Shown: positions 1 through 6,107 of the stretch, piece after piece | Layout: every line of letters begins with the position of its first letter | How positions within the stretch are numbered: position 1 is the stretch's first letter | NCBI GenBank assembly: GCA_002167825.1 | Contig: NHBS01000047.1 | Location: forward strand, 1 to 6,910 | Origin: Pelagibacteraceae bacterium TMED13 | Lineage (GTDB): Bacteria > Pseudomonadota > Alphaproteobacteria > Methylaequorales > Methylaequoraceae | Reading direction: 5' to 3' | DNA: 6,910 nucleotides | The notes under the pieces: generated by a model | Seen by the model: only the letters and a program-made list of their open reading frames with translations | What the model was told of the DNA's origin: nothing | Databases searched by the model: none | Made by a program: the position numbers and the translations under genes

Positions 1-378
1 GACCTTTTTCTCAAGACCTAGGATTCTTATTGCCTCTAATATTCTTAAGGTACCTAGTGCATCTGCGTTTGCTGTATATTCGGGTGTTTCAAAACTAACT
101 AAAACATGACTTTGTGCAGCTAAGTTATAAATTTCATTTGGTTTAATTTTTTGTATCAGTCTAATTAGATTTGTTGCATCTGTCATATCACCATAATGAA
201 GAAAAAAATTTGTTTTTCTTTCTAAAGGGTCCTCATAAAGATGATCTACCCGTTCAGTGTTCAAAGATGATGACCTTCTTTTAATACCGTGAACAACGTA
301 CCCTTTTTTTAGTAATAATTCTGCAAGGTAGGCACCATCTTGCCCAGTAACACCTGAAATTAAAGCAACTTTTCGCAT
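1..378 (-). CDS. gmd: GDP-mannose 4,6-dehydratase, N-terminal part (cut by window edge)
   Basis: The 126 codons from the ATG at 378 to the left edge encode the N-terminal third of GDP-mannose 4,6-dehydratase, a cytoplasmic NADP-dependent enzyme of the extended short-chain dehydrogenase family. It converts GDP-mannose to GDP-4-keto-6-deoxymannose. Visible are the Rossmann motif GVTGQDG (residues 9-15), the NADP-binding stretch [19 protein letters not shown] (30-48), HYGDMTD (61-67), and the family-typical NLAAQSHV and SFETPEYTA (85-103). The catalytic YxxxK lies outside the window. Full-length members are about 350-375 residues, so some 230-250 are missing here. The ATG is 4 bases after the fcl stop, with a weak AGAAGA ribosome site 7 bases upstream, so it should be co-transcribed with and coupled to fcl. 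The product could also feed other 6-deoxysugars, but the adjacent fcl points to fucose. Confidence 0.95.
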   Translation of the reverse strand, partial: MRKVALISGVTGQDGAYLAELLLKKGYVVHGIKRRSSSLNTERVDHLYEDPLERKTNFFLHYGDMTDATNLIRLIQKIKPNEIYNLAAQSHVLVSFETPEYTANADALGTLRILEAIRILGLEKKV

Positions 379-382
379 GGAC

Positions 383-1354
383 TTATCTTCTTATACTCCT
401 AAAATTATTTAAATACCATTGATAATATTTTGTTAAACCAGATTCTAGAGATGTCGTTGGATTCCAACCTAGCTTGTTGACCTTTTTTGTATTTAAAACT
501 TTTTTATAAACACCGTCAGGCTTGGACTTATCAAAAATAATTTTACCTTTAAAACCTACTATTTTCTTTATAAGTTCAGCAAAATCTTTTATTGAAATCT
601 CCTCACCAGTTCCAACATTTATGGGAAAATCAGAACTGTAGTGTTCAGCTAAAAAAATACAAGCTTTGGCTAAATCCTCGACATACAAAAATTCTCTTAG
701 TGGTTTTCCTGAACCCCAAACCTCTACCTTTTCTAAGTTATTAATCTTAGCAGTGTGAAATCTATCTATAAGTGCTGCTGGAACATGACTACTTGAAGCA
801 TTGAAATTATCTCCTGGACCATAAAGATTAGAGGGCATAATGCTTATAAAGTCGCAATTAAATTGTCTTCTGTATGCTTGACATAATTTAATACTAGAAA
901 TTTTAGCCAGAGAGTACCATTGGTTTGTTTCCTCAAGAGGACCACTCAAAATTTGCTCTTCTGTTATAGGCTTCATAATATTTTTGGGATATACACACGA
1001 AGAACCAAGGTTTATAAGTTTTTCTGTTTGGTTAATGAACGCATTCTTAATAATATTCAGATTGATTAATAAATTCTCTTCTAAGAAATTTACTGGAAAG
1101 CTGTTATTTGCATGTATTCCTCCAACCTTTGCTGCTGCTAAAAAAATTACATCAGGTTTATTTTTAGACATCCAATTTTTAACCATTCTTTGATCGGTTA
1201 AATCTAGATCTTTTCTATCCGAGAAAATTAATTTACATTTTCTTTCTTTCAGTAACCTGACAATTGATTTTCCAACGATACCATTACTTCCAGCCACCCA
1301 GATTCTCTTATTATCTATTGTAAATTTTCTATTTTCTTCCATAAATATCATCAA
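383..1354 (-). CDS. fcl: GDP-L-fucose synthase (epimerase/reductase)
   Basis: This gene (323 residues; the E. coli enzyme is about 321) encodes GDP-L-fucose synthase, a bifunctional NADPH-dependent 3,5-epimerase and 4-reductase acting on GDP-4-keto-6-deoxymannose from Gmd. Motifs in order are the Rossmann loop AGSNGIVG (21-28), [12 protein letters not shown] (73-84), LGSSCVYP (116-123) with the epimerase cysteine C120, the Y147xxxK151 pair, [10 protein letters not shown] (175-184), and H190 in the SSH motif, matching the second epimerase residue. [17 protein letters not shown] (213-229) and DKSKPDG (275-281) are also family signatures, so all known catalytic residues are present. The ATG at 1354 lies inside manC with a 26-base overlap. 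A second ATG at 1342 (residue 5) would shorten the overlap to 14 and keep the whole fold. Neither start has a clear ribosome site, which fits translational coupling to manC. Confidence 0.95.
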   Translation of the reverse strand: MMIFMEENRKFTIDNKRIWVAGSNGIVGKSIVRLLKERKCKLIFSDRKDLDLTDQRMVKNWMSKNKPDVIFLAAAKVGGIHANNSFPVNFLEENLLINLNIIKNAFINQTEKLINLGSSCVYPKNIMKPITEEQILSGPLEETNQWYSLAKISSIKLCQAYRRQFNCDFISIMPSNLYGPGDNFNASSSHVPAALIDRFHTAKINNLEKVEVWGSGKPLREFLYVEDLAKACIFLAEHYSSDFPINVGTGEEISIKDFAELIKKIVGFKGKIIFDKSKPDGVYKKVLNTKKVNKLGWNPTTSLESGLTKYYQWYLNNFRSIRR

Positions 1355-2738
1355 TTCTGACTATGTCGCCTTCGTCTAACACTTTTCCTGTTTGAACCTC
1401 AACAATCACAAGAAGTTCATTAGTTTTATTTTCTATTCTATGTTTTTGACCTAATTTAACAAAAATTGATTCATTCTCTTTTAATTTAGTTATTGTTTTA
1501 TTTAGTGTTATTGTAGCCGTGCCCTTAGTAACCACCCAGTGCTCCGATCTTTTTTTGTGATATTGTAAAGAAATCTTACTTCTTGGATTAATTTTTAAAA
1601 TTTTTACCAAAAAACCTTCTCCAGATTTTATACTCTCAAAACTACCCCATGGTCTATGTACTATGCTACCGATTTCAAACTTCTCTTTTTGTTTTTCTTT
1701 TATATTATCAAGTATATCTTTAATGTTTTCCTGGTAATCTTTTTTTGCAACTAAAAGAGCATCCCTTTCTTTAATAATTATTAAATCGTTTACTCCTATT
1801 ACTACCGCAATTGAATTATCATGGGTTTTAATAAAGGATTTTGTTACATTTTCTGTTATAATATTTCCATCTGTTACATTCTGATTATTTTTTTTCTTTT
1901 TTCTCCAAATACTCTCCCATGACCCTATATCACTCCAACTAAAGTTAAAAGGTACTACAACAGCTTTCTTTGTTTTTTCAAATAAATCTTTATCAATTGG
2001 TATATTATCTAAAGTTGAAAATTTCCTCTCTGGGAAAGTTACGAATTCATATTGTTTTTTGGATTCATTAATTAGTTGTTTACAAGTATCTAAGGTTTTA
2101 GGTGAATGCAATTTCATTTCGCTAACAAAAGTATTTGCCGAGAATAAAAAAATACCAGAGTTCCAATAAAAACAACCTGTTTTCAAAAATCTTTTTGCGT
2201 TAGAAATTTTCGGTTTTTCAAAAAATTTTTCTACTTTAAAAAAATTATTTTTAATTTTAATTCCTTTGCGAATATATCCATAAGCAGGGTTAGGTTCTGT
2301 TGGTTTAATTCCAAATACATACATAAAGTTCTTTTCAAAAAAATTTAAATTTTTTGAAAAAAAAGATTTGAATTTTTTTTCTTCAATCAGGTGGTCGGAA
2401 GGTGAAATTAAAATAATAGCATTTGGATCTTTTTTCAAAATATGGAGTACACTGAGTGTAACAGCGGCTGATGTATTTTTCATTGTTGGTTCTAAAAGTA
2501 TTGAAGAGACTTTAATTTTTGACTTTTCAAGAGAATCTTTTACTAAAAATCTATGAATATAATTTGAAATAATGGTAGCTTTATAAAAATATGCAGTTTC
2601 AAATCTTTTTAATGTTTTAATAAATAACGAATCATTATTATCAAATGGAAGAAATTGTTTGGGAAACATTTTTCTTGAAGAGGGCCATAATCTTGTTCCT
2701 GAACCTCCAGATAGTAAAATTGGATAAATTTTTTTCAT
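1329..2738 (-). CDS. manC: Mannose-1-phosphate guanylyltransferase, probably bifunctional with mannose-6-phosphate isomerase
   Basis: The 469-residue protein has the length and two-part layout of ManC/AlgA-type enzymes. The N-terminal nucleotidyltransferase makes GDP-mannose from mannose-1-phosphate and GTP. It shows the GTP-binding signature SGGSGTRLWP (10-19) with K27 in FPKQF, SPSDH (112-116), NPAYGYI (150-156), EKPK (174-177), WNSGIF (192-197) and SWSDIGSW (267-274). The C-terminal cupin, from about residue 355, carries RPWGSF (362-367), QYHKKRSEHW (392-401) and a GQKHRIEN strand (430-437), the region that gives type II phosphomannose isomerase activity. From memory, many relatives read HHH where this one reads HKK, so isomerase activity is likely but unproven. 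It is the first gene of the leftward manC-fcl-gmd operon. No phosphomannomutase gene is in the window. The ATG at 2738 has only a weak upstream AAAGA. Confidence 0.95.
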   Translation of the reverse strand: MKKIYPILLSGGSGTRLWPSSRKMFPKQFLPFDNNDSLFIKTLKRFETAYFYKATIISNYIHRFLVKDSLEKSKIKVSSILLEPTMKNTSAAVTLSVLHILKKDPNAIILISPSDHLIEEKKFKSFFSKNLNFFEKNFMYVFGIKPTEPNPAYGYIRKGIKIKNNFFKVEKFFEKPKISNAKRFLKTGCFYWNSGIFLFSANTFVSEMKLHSPKTLDTCKQLINESKKQYEFVTFPERKFSTLDNIPIDKDLFEKTKKAVVVPFNFSWSDIGSWESIWRKKKKNNQNVTDGNIITENVTKSFIKTHDNSIAVVIGVNDLIIIKERDALLVAKKDYQENIKDILDNIKEKQKEKFEIGSIVHRPWGSFESIKSGEGFLVKILKINPRSKISLQYHKKRSEHWVVTKGTATITLNKTITKLKENESIFVKLGQKHRIENKTNELLVIVEVQTGKVLDEGDIVRIDDIYGRK

Positions 2739-3027
2739 TTTATATCTTTAGATTTTAAATTTAAAAAAAAATTAGCATTTTCCAAGAATTTTAGTAACTA
2801 TGACCAAAATATATATTTAAAGCAATTCTATAGATTAAATGTTTGAAAAGAAATTTAAAAATTTAGGATGTGTTAAAAAAAAATTAATTATTTATTATTA
2901 TTGACATTATTTAGAAATGATCATCCAACTAATATTTTTTAATAATTTTTAGAAGATTAATTTAAATGTTTATTATTTATTAAATTATATTGGATAAGAT
3001 TGATCTCTAAAATATAATAACTTTAAT
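2739..3027. other. Divergent AT-rich intergenic control region
   Basis: This 289-base stretch separates the leftward manC operon from the rightward glycosyltransferase gene, so it should hold promoters for both and no terminator. The rightward promoter is listed separately. A perfect TTGACA at 2901-2906 (plus) lacks a good -10 at 16-18 bases. A weak leftward candidate is TTGCTT (2825-2820) with a 17-base gap to CATAGT (2802-2797), which would give manC a leader of about 50 bases. ATGATCAT (2917-2924) is a short palindrome. The only internal reading frames are tiny, for example a 21-codon frame at 2839-2904 without a ribosome site, and I do not regard them as genes. Confidence 0.6.
2990..3018 (+). 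promoter_or_regulatory. Sigma70-like promoter for the glycosyltransferase gene
   Basis: TTGGAT (2990-2995) is followed after exactly 17 bases by a consensus TATAAT (3013-3018). The -10 box ends 9 bases before the ATG at 3028, so transcription should begin around 3025, leaving almost no 5' leader. This agrees with the absence of any Shine-Dalgarno sequence before that gene. The call is by motif and spacing only; in DNA this AT-rich, chance -10 boxes are common, but the correct spacing and position raise the likelihood. Confidence 0.5.
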
Positions 3028-3762
3028 ATGAAAAAAGAAATTACTTTTGTTCTTACTAGTTGTGGAAGAATCGACCTTTTAGATAAAACACTCGAAAGTT
3101 TTTTTAAACATAATTCCTATAAATGTAAGGAGTTATTCCTTGTTGAGGATTCTGTGGATAATGAAGTTTACAAGCGCATTAAGAACAAGTGGCATAAAAA
3201 ATTGACTTTGATGTTTAACGAAGAAAAAAAGGGACAGATTGCATCAATTGTCGATACTTATAACAAAGTAAAAACTCCATATGTTTTCCATTGTGAGGAC
3301 GATTGGGTTTATATAAGAGATAACTTCATAGAAGATTCTTTTAAAATTTTATCTACTGACGAAAAGATAATACAAGTTTGGCTTGAAAGCATGGAAAGTG
3401 CTAGCAGATTAGACATATTCGAATATGGCCCACTCCAAAAGGTTGGGAATATTGGTTATAGAAGAGTTTTTTGCAAAGAAGGTTGGGAATGGGGTTATTT
3501 TTCCTTTAGACCAGGTGTGAAAAGAATGAAAGATTATAAATTAATAGGTGGATATAGTGATTATAAAAACGAATTAGATATTGGAGTAACCTATAAACAA
3601 AAAGGCTTTTATACAGTTATAATTGAAAAACCTGCTGTTATAGATATTGGACTGGATAGGACCATATTAGACCCTACTAGAAAGTGGCCAAAAAGAAGAA
3701 AAACAAATGCACCAACTGGTCTTAAACGACTCTGGAAACATATAAAAAAATTAAAATTCTAA
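3028..3762 (+). CDS. GT-A-fold (family 2-like) glycosyltransferase, acceptor unknown
   Basis: The 244-residue protein looks like a compact GT-A glycosyltransferase without membrane segments. The N-terminus FVLTSCGRIDLLDKTLESFF (7-26) resembles the first strand and helix of family 2 enzymes. VEDS (39-42) sits where the nucleotide-binding acidic residue usually lies, and HCEDDW (88-93) is a DxD-like metal/sugar-nucleotide site at the expected distance. A conserved-looking GYFSFRPG (156-163) and GGYSDYKNELD (174-184) may form the acceptor side. The C-terminal tail (from about 218) is strongly basic, which could allow peripheral contact with the membrane. Donor and acceptor cannot be read from the sequence; the divergent GDP-fucose operon makes a surface-glycan role, possibly with a GDP-sugar donor, a reasonable inference. 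An in-frame TGA at 3001-3003 precedes the start, and there is no ribosome site. Confidence 0.65.
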   Translation: MKKEITFVLTSCGRIDLLDKTLESFFKHNSYKCKELFLVEDSVDNEVYKRIKNKWHKKLTLMFNEEKKGQIASIVDTYNKVKTPYVFHCEDDWVYIRDNFIEDSFKILSTDEKIIQVWLESMESASRLDIFEYGPLQKVGNIGYRRVFCKEGWEWGYFSFRPGVKRMKDYKLIGGYSDYKNELDIGVTYKQKGFYTVIIEKPAVIDIGLDRTILDPTRKWPKRRKTNAPTGLKRLWKHIKKLKF

Positions 3763-3788
3763 AATACAGTTATAACTAATCAAATTTT

Positions 3789-4367
3789 ATGAGGGAAAAA
3801 AATCAATCATTTTACGTGAGGATAATATCTAAATGTAAAGAAAAAAATAGTAGAATTTATCTTTATACTATTTCTTTTCTAGAGTCTATTATTTTTCCTT
3901 TACCAACCGACATTTTTTTAGTTCCATTTGTTCTAGCTAAAAAAAAAAACTACTGGAAAATTGCTTTAATGAGTACAATTTTTTCAGTTCTTGGTGGGTG
4001 TCTTTCATTTTTCATAGGGTTACTTTTATGGGAACAAGTTAAACCTTTTTTATTAGAGTATTATCCATCTATTGAATTCAAGCTTAATTCGTTTATTTTA
4101 CAATTCAATGAATATGGCATAGCTTTAATAGTAATTGGTGGATTTTCTCCTTTTCCATTTAAAATAACGTGCGTTGCATCTGGAATTATGAATTTAAACT
4201 TTACAGTATTTATTATTTTTTCTTTTATTTCTCGTGGATTAAGATTTTTTTTAGTGTGTTATTTATTATATAGATTTGAAGAAAAGGCAAATGAGTTGAT
4301 TCCAAAATATATTGGTGCTTTAAGTTTTATATTTATATTAATTTTATCTATTTATTTTTTTCTATAA
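3789..4367 (+). CDS. yqaA: YqaA-type DedA/SNARE-associated (VTT domain) membrane protein
   Basis: This 192-residue inner-membrane protein belongs to the YqaA branch of the DedA/VTT superfamily. Some members of the wider superfamily move phospholipids or undecaprenyl-phosphate across the membrane; the role of the YqaA branch is not settled. Diagnostic motifs are FLESIIFPLPTD (30-41), the re-entrant-loop signature with its acidic residue and prolines, and GGFSPFPFKITCVASG (117-132), the second re-entrant loop, followed by the arginine motif SRGLRFF (148-154). Hydrophobic segments lie near 24-48, 58-80, 108-132, 136-162 and 174-192. It starts 26 bases after the glycosyltransferase stop in the same direction, without a Shine-Dalgarno, so read-through is likely. 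Its stop is one base from the stop of the convergent methyltransferase gene. An 11-A run (3939-3949) encodes the lysines at 51-53. Confidence 0.85.
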   Translation: MREKNQSFYVRIISKCKEKNSRIYLYTISFLESIIFPLPTDIFLVPFVLAKKKNYWKIALMSTIFSVLGGCLSFFIGLLLWEQVKPFLLEYYPSIEFKLNSFILQFNEYGIALIVIGGFSPFPFKITCVASGIMNLNFTVFIIFSFISRGLRFFLVCYLLYRFEEKANELIPKYIGALSFIFILILSIYFFL

Positions 4368-4368
4368 G

Positions 4369-5106
4369 TCATTTGGGAGTAAAAAAAGAAGTCTGTTTAT
4401 ATTGTGAAACAAGCTCGTAGTTATTTTCACTTAAATACCTAAATATGTTTGAGCGAAAAATTTCTTTTGTTTTTGAAACATGAATTTCTATCGAGATAAG
4501 TTTAGGCCTATAATCATTTAGATTTAAGCCTTTGAGAACATCAAATTCATGACCCTCCACATCTATATTTAAAAAATTAAAATCTCTTGCAACTTTATTA
4601 GTTTTAAAAATATTGTTTAGAGTGTTTTTTTTAACTTTTCTTTTCGTAAAGTTTTTATTAAATTCACCTCTCCATTTTTTGGCAAGCTTTAATTGAGTTG
4701 TATTAACCCCAGATCCTATTTCAAATAAATAAGCATTTATGAAACCCTTTGACGATGATACTGCAATATCCAGGTTCACATCTCTTTTTCTAAAAATATC
4801 AAATAGTCTCAGATTTTCTTGCATCATATCAATATTAATACCATTCCATCCTTTTTGGTAAAGTAAGTAAGTAAGAGAACCATTAATTGGATGAAGTGCC
4901 CCAACATCAACGTAGAAACCTTTTTTTAAGTTACGGAAGAACTTTGCTATGAAAATATCTTCTCCACTTCCACCATAAGATTTGAATGATTTAAATTTAT
5001 ATTTGAAATACCTATATATATAGTAAATTAAAGATGTTTTTATAAATTTTTTTTTGAAGGATTTTAGCATTCTTCCCAATATTAACTTTATATGTTTAAT
5101 TTTCAA
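4369..5106 (-). CDS. FkbM-family SAM-dependent methyltransferase
   Basis: The protein (245 residues from TTG, 233 from the ATG at 5070) matches FkbM-family methyltransferases, which O-methylate sugars and other hydroxyls using S-adenosylmethionine. Visible are GGSGEDIFIAKFF (45-57), the SAM-binding strand and loop YVDVGALHPINGSLT (65-79), the acidic end of strand 2 in INIDM (90-94), and LNIDVEGHEFDVLKG (179-193), the family's most typical motif. The N-terminal 45 residues are basic and aromatic. The TTG start would overlap the divergent dsbB start by 15 bases. The ATG at 5070 leaves a 21-base gap and has GGGAAG almost touching it, so the start is unresolved. It opposes yqaA and dsbB and looks like an accessory insertion. 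Methylating a fucose-containing surface glycan made by the nearby genes is a plausible but untested role. Confidence 0.87.
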   Translation of the reverse strand: MKIKHIKLILGRMLKSFKKKFIKTSLIYYIYRYFKYKFKSFKSYGGSGEDIFIAKFFRNLKKGFYVDVGALHPINGSLTYLLYQKGWNGINIDMMQENLRLFDIFRKRDVNLDIAVSSSKGFINAYLFEIGSGVNTTQLKLAKKWRGEFNKNFTKRKVKKNTLNNIFKTNKVARDFNFLNIDVEGHEFDVLKGLNLNDYRPKLISIEIHVSKTKEIFRSNIFRYLSENNYELVSQYKQTSFFTPK

Positions 5107-5577
5107 TTCATAAGAAAAAACACAGAGTATTTGTTAATTACTGTGAGCCTTTGTATCTTAATTTCAACTTTGTTGATTGAATATATTTTTAATTTTCCAC
5201 CTTGTAAATTATGTATTTACCAACGTATTCCTTATTTACTCATAATAATACTTGGTATAGGTCTAGTCTTTTTTAAAAAAATAAGAGAGTTCTTATTCAT
5301 TTTTATAATTTTACAGATAGTTAATCTTTTCATAGCATCTTTTCATAGTCTAGTTGAAAGGGGGGTCATTGAATATGAAATGAGTTGTACTTCTACTGGA
5401 TCTGATTTACAAACAATCGATGAGCTTAGGAATTTTTTAGAAAAAGTTCCCATTGCTAAATGTAACGAAATCTTGTTTTCAATAATGGGTTTGTCATTAG
5501 CTAATTTTAATTTAATAGTCTCTGTACTTTTAATTATATGGGCTTATGCTATTTTAAGTTTTAATGAAAGAAAATAA
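5092..5577 (+). CDS. dsbB: Disulfide bond formation protein B (DsbB-type quinone reductase)
   Basis: The 161-residue inner-membrane protein has the four-helix plan of DsbB, which reoxidises periplasmic DsbA and passes electrons to ubiquinone. Hydrophobic helices lie near 12-33, 46-62, 67-86 and 137-157. The first periplasmic loop carries the redox pair C38-KL-C41 in FPPCKLCIYQRIPY (35-48), the standard signature. The second loop (about 87-136) contains C99 and C124, matching the second pair of E. coli DsbB in spacing. The ATG at 5092 is the only start that leaves the first helix intact, and no Shine-Dalgarno precedes it. Its last 14 bases overlap coq7, so the two are probably coupled. The pairing is biologically neat, since coq7 helps make the quinone that DsbB uses. 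No dsbA lies in the window. Confidence 0.92.
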   Translation: MFNFQFIRKNTEYLLITVSLCILISTLLIEYIFNFPPCKLCIYQRIPYLLIIILGIGLVFFKKIREFLFIFIILQIVNLFIASFHSLVERGVIEYEMSCTSTGSDLQTIDELRNFLEKVPIAKCNEILFSIMGLSLANFNLIVSVLLIIWAYAILSFNERK

Positions 5578-6085
5578 AAAAAAAATTGATGAAATTCTTA
5601 GAGTTAACCATGCTGGAGAATATGGAGCACAAATAATTTATAATTCTCAAATTAGATTTAGTAAAAATAACTCTCTCAAAAAAGAACTTAAAAGAATCTC
5701 TTCTGAAGAGAAGGTTCACTTAGAATATTTTCAACAACAAATATTATCAAACAGAACTAGACCAACAATAATGCAACCCTTATGGAAGGTCGGAGGAACT
5801 GCATTAGGGTTTGTATCATCCCTGCTAGGAGAAAAATATGTTCATGCTTGTACTGAAGCAATCGAAAGTACAATTGTCGATCATTACCAAGAACAAGTAA
5901 AATATTTGAAAAAAAGAAATGTAAGAAGTGATTTAAGAAAGAATATTATGAAATTTTGTGATGAAGAAAATAAGCATAAATTGAGCTCCCAAAAAAAAAA
6001 TAAAAATCAAAAGGGGACTTTTCTTTTCAAAAAAATCACAAAGAATATTACAAAATTAGCAATAAAAATATCAAAAAAATTGTAA
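5564..6085 (+). CDS. coq7: 3-demethoxyubiquinol 3-hydroxylase (Coq7, di-iron)
   Basis: This 173-residue protein is a full-length Coq7, the di-iron monooxygenase that adds a ring hydroxyl late in ubiquinone synthesis, acting at the membrane surface. The iron ligands are recognisable: E19 in RVNHAGEYGA (13-22), E49xxH52 in SSEEKVHLEYF (46-56), E101 in TEAIESTIVDHY (97-108), and E135xxH138 in CDEENKHK (132-139). The hydrophobic LWKVGGTALGFVSSLLG (73-89) is the usual membrane-associating helix. The C-terminal tail is lysine-rich, and family members usually end at a similar point. The ATG lies inside the end of dsbB (14-base overlap), indicating coupled translation. Two 10-A runs occur in the coding sequence (5576-5585 and 5991-6000). 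The stop codon directly abuts the stop of the convergent HNH gene. Confidence 0.94.
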   Translation: MKENKKKIDEILRVNHAGEYGAQIIYNSQIRFSKNNSLKKELKRISSEEKVHLEYFQQQILSNRTRPTIMQPLWKVGGTALGFVSSLLGEKYVHACTEAIESTIVDHYQEQVKYLKKRNVRSDLRKNIMKFCDEENKHKLSSQKKNKNQKGTFLFKKITKNITKLAIKISKKL

Positions 6086-6107
6086 TTAAGGCTCTAGCTC
6101 TGAGTCC
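6071..6107 (-). terminator. Weak candidate terminator for the HNH gene
   Basis: Reading the minus strand, the end of the HNH gene can fold GG-CTC against GAG-CC (6107-6090, one bulged base, 7-base loop). After a 10-base AT-rich gap comes a run of seven T (6079-6073) lying in the antisense of coq7. The gap is longer than in a standard intrinsic terminator, so this is tentative. No T run follows the same hairpin on the plus strand, so it is a poor candidate for ending coq7 transcripts. Confidence 0.22.

Noticed and set aside
984..1193. 69-codon open frame on the plus strand
   Set aside because: It is antisense within fcl, whose protein is strongly recognisable over this whole stretch, and it has no family motif of its own.
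2332..2360. Long imperfect AT-rich inverted repeat (runs of A and T around TTTAAA)
   Set aside because: It lies in manC codons for lysine, asparagine and phenylalanine and has one bulge; coding bias alone explains it.
2368..2556. 62-codon open frame on the plus strand
   Set aside because: It is antisense to the conserved nucleotidyltransferase domain of manC and shows no motif or ribosome site.
2839..2904. 21-codon frame in the intergenic region
   Set aside because: It has no ribosome site and encodes a lysine/tyrosine-rich string expected by chance in AT-rich DNA.
2901..2906. Perfect TTGACA -35 hexamer
   Set aside because: No acceptable -10 lies 16-18 bases downstream; the nearest TAATAT (2930-2935) is 23 bases away.
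3768..3777. 10-base palindrome AGTTATAACT between the glycosyltransferase and yqaA genes
   Set aside because: It contains a TATAAC -10-like box but no matching -35, and such short AT palindromes are frequent here.
5013..5022. Short TA dinucleotide run near the start of the FkbM gene
   Set aside because: About five units only, encoding part of a tyrosine-rich stretch; too short to call a functional repeat.
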